A DNA stretch of 64,000 bases from Bufo bufo (lineage: Eukaryota > Chordata > Amphibia > Anura > Bufonidae). The notes under the pieces are model-generated. The model ran no database searches, was not told the DNA's origin, and saw only the letters and a list, made by a program, of their open reading frames with translations. The position numbers and the translations under genes are program-made. Positions 31,712 to 42,191 of this stretch are shown here, one piece after another (positions within the stretch are counted from its first letter, which is position 1; every line of letters starts with the position of its first letter). The stretch lies in NCBI RefSeq assembly GCF_905171765.1, contig NC_053390.1, positions 503,479,336 through 503,543,335 on the forward strand. The letters are read 5' to 3'.

Positions 31712-33576
31712 TGTCACTTTAACCCCTTAAGGACCAGGCTAATTTTCACCTTAAGGACCAGGCCATTTTTTGCAAATCTGACCAGTGTCACTTTATGTGT
31801 GAATAACTTTAGAACGCTTTTACTTATCCAGGCCATTCTGAGACAGTTTTTTCATCACATATTGTACTTCATGACACTGATAAAATGGAGTAAAATTTTT
31901 TTTTTTTTATTTATAAAAAAATACCAAATTTACCAGAAATTTTTAAAAAATGTGCAAATTTCCAAGTTTCAATTTCTCTACTTCTATAATACATAGCAAT
32001 ACCTCCAAAAATAGTTATTAATTTACATTCCCCATATGTCTACGTCATGTTTGGATAATTTTGAGAATGCTATTTTATTTTTTGGGGACGTTACAAGGCT
32101 TAGAAGTTTAGAAGCAAACTTTCTGAAAACTTCTAAAACCCACTTTTTCAGGACCAGTTCAGGTCTGAAGTCACTTTGTGAGGCTTACATAATAGAAACC
32201 ACCCAAAAATGACCCCATTTTACAAACTACACCCCTCAAGGTATTCAAAACTGATTTTACTAACTTTGTTAACCCTTTAGGTGTTCCACAAGAATTAATG
32301 GAAAATAGAGATAAAATTTCAAAATGTCACTTTTCTGGCAGATTTTCCATGAAATTTTTTTTTTCCCAGTTACAAAGCAAGGGTTAACAGCCAATCAAAA
32401 CTCAATATTTATGACTCTGATTCTGTAGTTTACAGAAACACCCCATATGTGGTCGTAAACTGCTTTACAGGCACACGGCAGGGTGCAGAAGGAAAGGAAT
32501 ACCATACGGTTTTTGGAAGGCAGATTTTGCTGGACTGGTTTTTTGACACCATGTCCCATTTGAAGCCCCCCTGATGCACCCCTAGAGTAGAAACTTCAAA
32601 AAAGTGACCACATTTTAGAAACTATGGGATAGGGTGGCAGTTTTGTTGGTACTATTTTAGGGTACATATGATTTTTGTTTGCTCTATATTACACTTTTTG
32701 TGAGGCAAGGTAACAAGAATTTTTTGTTATTTACAACATTCAGCTAAAGGTTAGATCATGTGGTATTTTTATAAAGCAGGTTGTCACGGACGTGACAATA
32801 CCAAATATAAATATAAATATAAATATAAATAAAGTTTTAGATAACAGTTTTAGATAACAAAGCATAAAAAAAAAAATTATTCTTTAGTGTCTCCACATTC
32901 TGAAAGCCATAGTTTTATTTATTTTTTGGGCGACTGTCTTGTGTAGGGGTTCATTTTTTTTGGGACGAGATGACGGTTTGATTGGCACTATTTTGGGGTG
33001 CGTATGACTTTTTGATCGCTTGCTATTACACTTTGTGTGATGTAAGGTGACAAAAAATGGCTTTTTTTACACTTTTTTTTTTTTTACGGTATTCACCTGA
33101 GGGTTTGGTCATGTGATATTTTTATAGAACAGCTTATTACGGATGCGGCGATACTTAATATGTATACTTTTTTAATTTATGTAAGTTTTACACAATGATT
33201 TCATTTTTGAAATAAAAAAAAATCATGTTTTAGTGTCTCCATAGTCTGAGAGCCATAGTTTTTTCAGTTTTTGGGCGATTATCTTGGGTAGGGTATGATT
33301 TTTGAGGGATGGGATGACGGTTTGATTGGCACTATTTTGGGGTGCGTATGACTTTCTGATCGCTTGATATTACACTTTTTGTGATGTAAGGTGACAAAAA
33401 AATAGCTTTCTTCACCGTTTTTTTTTTTTTTACAGTGTTCACCTGAGGGGTTAGGTCATGTGGTATTTTTATAGAGCAGGTTTGTACGGACATGGCAATA
33501 CCTAATATGTATACATTTTTTTTATTTTTTTACATTTAACACAATAAAAGCATTTTTGAAACCAAAAAAATCATGT

Positions 33577-34241
33577 TTTTACGGCTGTATGTGAGCAACA
33601 AGAGCATACACAGAGAAATAGAGCTACTGACCGGACCTAAACTAGGGAGGATAAAGGGTGACCCCTGTCAGACCCTCAAAGCTCTCCCTATGCTGCTAAG
33701 CACATGCCCGGATCCAAATGGTGGATCGAGGCATGCCCGCGTACCTAAGACTGATGACCACTGTAACCCCTACAATAGTGGAAGGGGCACGGCCACCGGT
33801 GCCCTGCTCAGTATATGGACGGAACCGGGGTCATCTCGGATCCAGTCAACAAACAAACAGAAACACACAATGTCTGCACACTTAACTGAAGGAGCTGCAT
33901 GCAGCAGAGAAGACAGATCCAAAGACAGCTGGCAATATCCGGAGTACTTGCTGCAGCAGAACACAGTGCAGTGAAATGATAGCACACAAGTGAAGATGCT
34001 CAAGCGAGAGATACAACTCAAATGAGAAATATAATCCGCACCCTAGAAAGGAGGAGGGGTGATTTAAAGGCAGAGAAATCAAACACAGAAGGAACAGCTG
34101 GGAGGAAGGAAACAAAGTAAAGACCTCATCACAGGGGCGGAGAAACAGAGCAGAGAGAACTCCTCCAAGCTCTAGTAGTGACATCATCACAGGGGTGGAG
34201 AAGCAGAGCTGTGAGAACGTCTCAAAGCTCTGGTAGTGACA
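33577..34241 (-). repeat. 3' LTR of chromovirus C
   Basis: 665 bp. The outer end is degraded (TTTTACGG in place of TGTCACGG on the plus strand); the inner end GTGACA is next to the purine tract GAGGGGGGGTAC (minus strand, 34242-34255). It contains TTTAAA and, 29 bp downstream in LTR sense, GCGGATTATA (34030-34039). Confidence 0.92.
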
Positions 34242-36151
34242 GTACCCCCCCCTCTACGGGTGGACTCCGGACACCCAGGATCCACCTTCTCAGGATGAGC
34301 CCTATGAAATGACCTGATGAGGCGAGTGGCTTTAATGTCCGACACCGGAACCCACATCCTCTCCTCAGGACCATAACCCTTCCAATGAACGAGGTACTGA
34401 AGAGAACCGCGGACAATGCGAGAGTCCACAATTCTGGAAACCTCAAACTCCAGATTGCCATCAACCAAAATCGGAGGAGGAGGCAAAGAGGAGGGTACCG
34501 TGGGCTGGACATATGGTTTTAAGAGAGATCTGTGAAATACATTATGTATCTTCCAAACCCGTGGAAAATCAAGACGGAAGGCAACAGAATTGACGACTGA
34601 CAAGATTTTATAAGGCCCAATAAACTTGGGACCCAATTTCCAGGAGGGAACCTTCAGTTTAATATTTCTTGTAGACAACCACACCAGATCACCCACATTC
34701 AGGTCCAGACCAGGCACACGTCTCTTATCAGCCACACGCTTATACTTCTCACTCATCTTTCTAAGATTACTCTGAATATTTTGCCAAATGGTAGACAAAG
34801 ACGAGGAAAATCTCTCCTCCTCAGGCAAACCAGAAGGAGCCCCTCCCGAGAATGTCCCAAACTGCGGATGGAACCCATATGCACCAAAGAATGGTGACTT
34901 ATCAGAAGATTCCTGACGACGGTTGTTCAGAGCAAACTCAGCAAGAGGGAGAAGAGAACACCAATCCTCCTGGTTCTCTGCCACAAAACAGCGCAAATAT
35001 GTCTCCAGATTCTGATTAAGGTGCTCAGTCTGACCATTCGACTGCGGGTGAAAAGCAGAAGAGAAGGACAGCCGAACCCCCAGGCGAGAACAGAAAGCCT
35101 TCCAGAATCTGGACACAAACTGCGTGCCTCTATCGGAAACAATATCAGAGGGAATGCCATGCAATTTAACAATATGGTCGACAAAAGCTTGCGCCAACGT
35201 TTTAGCATTGGGTAAACCAGGGAAAGGTACGAAATGAGCCATCTTGCTAAAACGGTCCAGCACCACCAGGATCACCGACTTCCCTGAGGAACGAGGAAGA
35301 TCCGTGATAAAGTCCATGGACAGGTGTGTCCAAGGACGGGAAGGTATGGGTAATGGGAGAAGGGAACCTGAAGGCCGTGAACGAGGGACCTTAGCGCGAG
35401 CGCACGTCTCACAAGCAGCCACAAAACCCTCCACCGACTTACGAAGAGCCGGCCACCAAAATCTCTGAGCAATGAGATCTACTGTGGCTCTACTCCCGGG
35501 GTGACCAGCAAGAACAGTATCATGATGCTCCTTGAAGAGTTTGTGACGTAGCTCAGGAGGCACAAACAACTTCCCAGAAGGACAATGGGCAGGTGCCTCA
35601 GTCTGGGCAGCCTGGACCTCGGCCTCCAAATCAGAATACAGAGCAGAAACAACTACCCCCTCCGCCAAAATGGGACCCGGGTCCTCGGAGTTTCCTCCTC
35701 CAGGAAAACAGCGAGAGAGAGCATCAGCCTTCACATTTTTGATCCCAGGGCGGAATGTAACGACAAAATTGAATCTGGAGAAGAACAGAGACCATCTGGC
35801 CTGTCTCGGATTCATACGCCTGGCCGACTCCAAGTATGCCAGATTCTTATGGTCGGTAAAAACGGTGATAGGGTGCCTGGCCCCCTCCAACCAATGGCGC
35901 CATTCCTCGAAAGCCAACTTGATGGCCAACAACTCCCTATCTCCCACATCATAGTTTCTCTCTGCCGGGAAGAGTTTTTTAGAGAAAAAGGCAACAGGGT
36001 CGCCATTTGGCAGGAGAAGGGCCCTGGGACAAAACCGCACCCACACCCACCTCGGAAGCATCCACCTCAACAATAAAAGGTAAGGAAACATCGGGATGCA
36101 CCAAGACGGGAGCAGACGCAAAACTCTCTTTAATCTTAGAAAAAGCTGCAA
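34187..36151 (-). pseudogene. pol: Chromovirus C pol: RNase H, integrase, chromodomain
   Basis: The frame is genuine from about 36020 downward. RNase H end: DALSRCFPGG. Integrase: HHCC zinc region (HHDTVLAGHPG ... CETCARAK); DDE residues in MDFITDLP, VSDRGTQFVSRFWKAFC and FHPQSNGQTE. Chromodomain: SLQYLVHWKGYGPEERMWVP. The frame crosses the purine tract (GGGTVTTR) and ends 18 codons inside the 3' LTR. The upstream 40 residues are out of frame. It would be intact if joined to RT, but frameshifts near 36020 and 36490 separate them. Confidence 0.88.
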
Positions 36152-38465
36152 GCGCCTCCTCAGACCAAGAGGAAAAATCTGCCCCCTTTTTTGTCATGTC
36201 AGTGAGGGGTTTGACAACAGAGGAATAATTCAAAATGAACTTTCTATAATAGTTTGCAAAACCCAGAAAGCGCATCAATGCCTTCTGATTCTCAGGAAGC
36301 TCCCACTCAAGTACAGCACGGACCTTCTCCGGATCCATGCGAAAACCAGAAGCAGAGAGGAGAAAACCCAGAAATTGAATCTCCGATACCATAAAAACAC
36401 ATTTTTCCAGCTTGGCGTACAATTTATTTTCCCGCAGAATCCGCAGAACCTGAAAAAGATGATCCTGATGGGTCTGAACATCAGGGGAAAAAAATCAAAA
36501 TATCATCAATATACACCAATACAAATTTCCCCTTTAAATGGTAGACAATACTGTTAACAAAATACTGAAAGACGGCCGGAGCATTCATCAGGCCGAAAGG
36601 TATAACGAGATTCTCGAAATGCCCGTTAGGGGTATTAAAGGCTGTTTTCCATTCATCCCCCTCTCTGACCCTGACCAGGTTGTAAGCGCCTCTCAAATCC
36701 AATTTGGAAAAAACCTTGGCCCCAACAATTTGGTTGAAGAGGTCCAGGATCAGAGGAAGGGGATAGGGATCGCGAATCGTGATACGGTTCAGCTCCCTAA
36801 AATCTAGACAAGGTGTCAGAGAGCCATCTTTTTTTTTAACAAAAAAAAACCCAGCGGCAACAGGTGATTTTGAGGGACGAATATGCCCCTTATCGAGACT
36901 CTCGGAGATATAGGTTCGCATTGCGATTCTTTCCGGTTGTGAGAGATTGTAGAGTCGTGCTTTTGGCAGCTTGGCGCCGGGAATGAGGTTAATGGGACAG
37001 TCAAACTCCCGGTGAGGAGGTAGCTCCTGAACACCGCTCTCGGAAAACACGTCCGAGAAATCAGAGAGAAATGATGGCACAGTTTTAGTAGACACCTCTG
37101 CAAAAGTCGCTGTGAGACAATTCTCTCTACAAAAGTCACTCCACTCATTTATTTGCCTTCCTTGCCAATCAATAGTGGGGTTATGTCTAGTGAGCCAGGG
37201 TAACCCCAAAACTAAAGGAGAAGGCAATCTGTTAAGGACGAAACAAGATATATCATCCACATGAGTGTCACCTACAGCTAACCGGATATTGTGAACAATG
37301 CCCTTCAGGGATCTCTGTGAGAGTGGAGCAGAGTCAATAGCAAAAACAGGTATATCCTTTTCTAATGTGCAAACCTGAAAACCATGCATGGCTACAAATT
37401 GAGTGTCAATAAGATTGACGGCCGCTCCACTATCGACAAAAATCTCACAAGAAATTACTTTGCTCTCTAGCGCCACCCTGGCAGACAGGAGAAAACGGGA
37501 ACTGCAGGTCAGAGGAAAAGCATCAATTCCTACATGAACTTTGCCCAAAGTAGCAGATGAAGCAGAGTTTGATGATTTACCTTTTGAGGTTTTTCTCTTA
37601 TTATCACTCTTAGTATAGTTCAAGAATCTCCTAGACGGACAAACATTTGCCAAATGACCTATGCCCCCACAACAAAAACACACCATACTCTGAGGACTAA
37701 AACCTCTTTTATCAGGGGCAAGTCGACCTAGCTGCATGGGCTCCCCCTCAGAGGGGACCGAGACAGGATGAGGCCCCTGCACACTGAATGAGTCCGCACC
37801 ACTGCCCCTAGACTGACAATGGCTGGACAGAGAGGTCTCGTTTCTTTCTCTTAGACGCCTGTCAAGGCGTACCACCAATGACATGGCAGACTCTAAGGAC
37901 GTTGGTCTCTCATGGAAAGCAAACGCATCCTTCAATCTCTCTGAGAGACCATGACAGAACTGACTCCGGAGTGCAGCATCATTCCAACCTGAATCAGCTG
38001 CCCATCTCCGAAATTCAGAACAATAAAGCTCCGCAGACAGTTTGTTCTGGCATAAAAAACGTAAGTTAGATTCGGCCAGAGCAACACGATCCCGGTCATC
38101 ATATATCTGCCCCAGGGCCACAAAAAATCTTTCCACGGATCGAAGGGAGGGATCCCCCGATGGCAGTGAAAAAGCCCAAGTCTGAGCATTACCCCTGAGC
38201 AGGGAGATGACAATCCTCACCCTCTGCTTCTCATTACCAGAGGAGTGGGGACACAAGCAAAAATGGAGTTTGCATGCCTCTCTGAAGTGAACAAAATTCT
38301 CACTGCCCCCGGAGAACGTTTCCGAAGTGAGACCTTTGGCTCGCAACAGACTCCATGGGCCGGAGCATAGCCCAATGCATGAAGCTGAGTCATAGATTGA
38401 CGGAGATCCGCTACCTCCAAAGAAAGACCCTGCATGCGGTCAACCAGGCCAGAAAGTGGATCCAT
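35979..38465 (-). pseudogene. gag-pol: Chromovirus C gag, protease and reverse transcriptase
   Basis: The start MDPLSGLVDRMQGLSLEVADL is at 38465. A frameshift near 38340 leads into a 621-codon frame (36481-38346). This holds the capsid region (RVRIVISLLRGNAQTWAFSLP), zinc knuckle CFCCGGIGHLANVC, protease [27 protein letters not shown] and active site VYIDDILIF. The frame breaks at a T-run right after the active site (near 36490) and resumes at 36422 with KLEKCVF and the RNase H start (VEVDASEVGVGAVL). It is mostly conserved and was probably functional recently relative to family A gag. Confidence 0.88.
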
Positions 38466-38484
38466 GTCAAAAATGACGGTCTTT

Positions 38485-38497
38485 GGGCGGATTATAA
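38485..38497 (-). promoter_or_regulatory. Self-priming primer-binding site of chromovirus C
   Basis: The minus strand reads TTATAATCCGCCC next to the 5' LTR. Bases 2-11 are the exact complement of GCGGATTATA in the 3' LTR (34030-34039). The element's own 5' LTR now reads GCAGATTATA (38829-38838), one mutation away. Confidence 0.65.
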
Positions 38498-39042
38498 TGT
38501 CACGGCTGTATGTGAGCAACAAGAGCATACACAGAGAAATACCTAAGACTGATGACCACTGTAACCCCTACAATAGTGGAAGGGGCACGGCCACCGGTGC
38601 CCTGCTCAGTATATGGACGGAACCGGGGTCATCTCGGATCCAGTCAACAAACAAACAGAAACACACAATGTCTGCACACTTAACTGAAGGAGCTGCATGC
38701 AGCAGAGAAGACAGATCCAAAGACAGCTGGCAATATCCGGAGTACTTGCTGCAGCAGAACACAGGTCCAGTGAAATGATAGCACACAAGTGAAGATGCTC
38801 AAGCGAGAGATACAACTCAAATGAGAAATATAATCTGCACCCTAGAAAGGAGGAGGGGTGATTTAAAGGCAGAGAAATCAAACACAGAAGGAACAGCTGG
38901 GAGGAAGGAAACAGAAAGTAAAGACCTCATCACAGGGGCGGAGAAACAGAGCAGAGAGAACTCCTCCAAGCTCTAGTAGTGACATCATCACAGGGGTGGA
39001 GAAACAGAGCTGTGAGAACGTCTCAAAGCTCTGGTAGTGACA
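38498..39042 (-). repeat. 5' LTR of chromovirus C
   Basis: 545 bp. It matches the other LTR but lacks about 120 bp between AGAGAAATA and CCTAAGACTG. Because both LTRs are copied from one template during retrotransposition, the deletion must have come after insertion. TTTAAA at 38862-38867 (minus sense) precedes the RNA-start segment by 29 bp. Confidence 0.92.
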
Positions 39043-39469
39043 CATGTCTTAGTGTCTCCATAGTCTGAGAGCCATAGTTTTTTTTATTTTTTGGGCGATT
39101 GTCCTATGTAGGGGCTCATTTTTTGCGGGATGAGGTGACGGTTAGATTGGTACTATTTTTGGGGGCATTTGCCTTTTTGATCGCTTGGTGTTGCAATTTT
39201 AGTGATGTAAGTTGATAAAAATGGCTTTTTTTACACAGTTTTTATATTTTATTTTTTATAGTGTCTATCGGACGGGGTGGATCATGTGATATATTTATAG
39301 AACCGTTCATTACGGACGCGGCGATACCTAATATGTGCGGTTCTTTTTTAAAAATTTTTATTAGAAAATCAGGGGAAAGGGCATATGTTTTTTTTTTTTA
39401 CTTGAAACTTTTTTTTTTATTCAAAACACTTTTTTTTACTTTTTATTTTATTTATTTCTGTCCCACTCT

Positions 39470-39914
39470 TTTAGGGGTCGCATTGCCTGTTAGTGTATGA
39501 CACTGAGTTATACACTAACAGGTTGCCTAGGAGACCCAGCCTGAGGCTGGATCTCCTGGGCACCCGTAGAAGGCAGGTCCAGATGCCGTGCAGGGCATTG
39601 GGCAGCCTCTGCACGGCATCTGGCTGCCTTGCCACGCATTGGGTGGGGACTATCACTCACCCGCCGCAAACCACTTCTATGTCGCGGTCAGCACGGACCG
39701 TGGCATAGAAGGGGTTAATCCGCCGGCATCGCTGTAAACACCGATGCTGGCGGATACAGCAGGGGCCCGGCTACCAGGGACTGCAGGACCCCTGCAGTGA
39801 TCGGGCATGCACCGCTCCGGTGCCCGCCCGATCATCCCGCCGTGCATGTATGGCGGAATGCATTTTGGCAATGCATCCCCCGCTGTTCATGTACAGCGTT
39901 CTGCGTTAAGTGGT
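39470..39914. repeat. Row of hairpins at the end of repeat copy 2
   Basis: Inverted pairs in order: CCTGTTAGTGTAT with ATACACTAACAGG; GAGACCCAGCC with GGCTGGATCTC; CAGATGCCGTGCAG with CTGCACGGCATCTG; TTCTATGTCGCGGTC with GACCGTGGCATAGAA; CCGCCGGCATCG with CGATGCTGGCGG; GATCGGGC with GCCCGATC. At least six separate stem-loops in 0.45 kb. Confidence 0.82.
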
Positions 39915-40105
39915 ACAATACACTTGGTGGTTTCAACTCACATTTCATAGGTTAAGACTCTTTATAACCTTTGAAGAATAAATAAAGATGCTACATTAAT
40001 GGGTCCATAATCTCCAAAAGCCAATGAAAGCTGAAATGGCAGAGCACTCTGAACAACACTGATTGTTGAAACGAGGAGAAGTGCTCACATATCACGCTCT
40101 CTCCC

Positions 40106-40220
40106 GTTTACTTGGTAAATACTAAAAGAAATAGAATGACCGGCACTCACAATATACTAGGGTCACGCAAAGGGTGCTAATGTCAATTTAAAAATTTATT
40201 CACATCTATGACACACATAA
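40106..40220 (-). repeat. PLE-1 3' terminal repeat (pLTR part)
   Basis: CTTGGTAAATACTAAAAG through TCTATGACACACATAAT matches 51090-51202 directly and 51205-51305 in inverse. A 14-bp-type repeat of TATTCGGATGAAAAA follows near 40430-40500. Confidence 0.8.
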
Positions 40221-41078
40221 TAAAATGTCTAGATTGACCAATACTGCTAAATTACAATAAAAAATTACCATATAAAATACTGGACCTCCTGATTCTACAA
40301 TTGTAAGGTCTTAGTGGCTAAGATAAATCACAATATACTAATTTACAAAATAATCGCTGGTTTGTTGCAAAAGTTTGTAATCAGACTCTTGGTGGAGTAA
40401 TAAAACAGATGGAAAGGTTTGCTTCGAAAAATATATTTTCGAATGAAAGAATATTCAGATGAAAAAAATATTCGGATGAAAAAGTATTCGGATGGAAAAA
40501 AGGAGATGTGTTAGATATATAGGTGCACATGGCTGGATGCTTCCTCAGTGCTGATGTTCACACTCGAACCATATTGCGGCAATAATTCAGATGAAGAGTG
40601 AATTCGATATGGCCGCTTGGTTCACTGCGATAATTTAAATGGAAGATGATTTCAATCTAGCCACTTGGTTCGCGTTTTTTTATGATAAAAATCGGTGAAG
40701 GATCTTATATATATGCACAGTCAAACTCCTATGGAGTGATATTTTCGGATAGAGAGTACTTTCGATATGACCCGCTTGAATGAAACCAGCACAAATATCT
40801 AACTTGATGTTCAGTTCAAGTGCTGTTATAAGTCAATATTGTGAGAGTTGGTATAGTACTCACGATTTTGCAGTCCTGACTCTCAGTCCGTTTGGCGCTG
40901 GATTCAAATCGCCTCCTGTTGCTAATATATAGCTTGATCCTTTCTCACGAATCTGTGACGTCTTTATCACGAAAATTGTGTGCAGGTCTCACTATGTTAT
41001 CACAGGTATCCTTTCGTCTCTCCACTTAGTGCAGCTGACTGTCCTTGAGCAATTGCTGAGAAACTTGCCCAGCGTTAA

Positions 41079-41531
41079 AGGGAACCTGTCATGTGGATAT
41101 TTGATTATAATCTAACTAATTATATACAATCATTAACTACTAAAAAGTACCTTAGATGTATTCACTTACTGGTGTGACAGATGGTTATCTCATAATATAC
41201 ACACAAAGATGCCGCATGCTAATGAGCTGATTTGAGTCCAGCGTGATGTCATTGAGTCCAGCGTATATTTAATTCAGAGCTATAGCCACTCCCCTGCCCA
41301 CCCGCTGCTAGTTCATATGGAAACGAACTGTCATTCAGCAGGTGGGCGGGGAGAGTCAGGAGCTCATGAATATTTATGACTCATCATTATCAGCTGGAGC
41401 TTTTCAATACAAGATGTTGGCAGATTGACTGGGTCAATTAAAGAAAGTGACCCAGCATTGTGCTAAGAGAATCAATCACTTATTTATGTTGCCCTTAGTT
41501 AGGACACCATAAAACTGGTGACAGGTTCCCT
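41079..41531. mobile_element. MITE inside PLE-1 with 13-bp inverted ends
   Basis: AGGGAACCTGTCA at 41079 and TGACAGGTTCCCT ending at 41531 are exact complements. The 453-bp interior is non-coding. Left flank is AGCGTTAA and right flank ATTTCTCC, so no target duplication is evident. Confidence 0.75.
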
Positions 41532-41600
41532 ATTTCTCCAGGTGTTAACTACCGGTAGTGTTCTTATGATTTCTTCTTCCAAAGGCACTGGAAAATATTT

Positions 41601-41668
41601 GCTTTAGACCAAACGCGTTTCGGAGTGTTTTTTGGGGTCTTACTCCTTCATCAGTGGTAATTTTATAA
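41601..41668 (-). ncRNA. Hammerhead ribozyme candidate in PLE-1
   Basis: Minus strand, in order: ACCA, the canonical core CTGATGA, one extra A, stem II GGAGT ... ACTCC, GAA, palindromic ACGCGT as a minimal stem III, T at the cleavage position, TGGT closing stem I with ACCA. ATTTT and AAAAT outside could extend stem I. Hammerheads with a minimal stem III are established in PLEs and act as dimers. Cleavage here is inference. Confidence 0.65.
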
Positions 41669-42191
41669 ATTACCATGTGCCTTTTTTATACCCTCTAAGC
41701 TCCACCTAAACTTTCAGCAATGTTGAAAACTTGGCATGGAATTGCCTTCAATCTTAATTGGGTTCTCATAAAATCCTCATCTGAGTAGAGTTTTCATTCT
41801 TTATATTGTAATCAACATAGAATTGTTGGTTTTCTGTTTTTCAGCAATTAAAACTGAAAATTAATAATAAACCAAAAGAAAAAACAGAAAAATGCATACG
41901 CGTTTTTCATGCATTTTTTTGCTGTATAGGTGTGTTTTTTTATAGAATGATTCTCCAAGGTTCCAGGAATTAGTCTTATAAAACATATGTTGATATAAAA
42001 TTGCTTAAGTATAAAAATTAGATAAAACCTAAGACTGTATAAAACATTGCATAGAAAACTTTCTCCAATGACACAACAGCGAAGGGTCCTCCTTTGTAGA
42101 TATGTGGATGGAGCCTCAGAGTCAAGAGGAGACCCCAGGGTTAAGAAATACCTTTAGGGTTCCCCATCGGCTCCGAAGCCCCACCCTATAT

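Larger units (their letters stand above)
33577..39042 (-). mobile_element. Chromovirus C: full-length Ty3/gypsy retrotransposon, inactive
   Basis: The LTRs are 33577-34241 and 38498-39042 with target duplication CATGT on both sides (33572-33576, 39043-39047). Minus-strand order: gag, protease, RT, RNase H, integrase, chromodomain. The uninterrupted target sequence survives in a neighbouring repeat unit at about 33224 (AATCATGTTTTAGTGTCTCC). Three frameshifts break the coding region, but protease (VDSGAA) and RT (YIDD) catalytic residues are intact. Confidence 0.94.
31723..39914. mobile_element. CCCCTTAAGGAC repeat, copy 2, split by chromovirus C
   Basis: It begins CCCCTTAAGGACCAGGC after TTAA (31719-31722) and ends about GCGTTAAGTGG near 39914, an imperfect complement of the start. 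Host parts are 31723-33576 and 39043-39914. It is homologous to 12176-14398, with the same 350-bp-type internal repeats (ATGTAAGGTGACAAAAAA, TGACTTTTTGATCGCTTG). No coding sequence. A TTAA-targeting DNA element is the best guess; the superfamily is not established. Confidence 0.65.

Noticed and set aside
31252..31996. Open frames crossing 31512-31711
   Set aside because: They run through 200 N and are meaningless.
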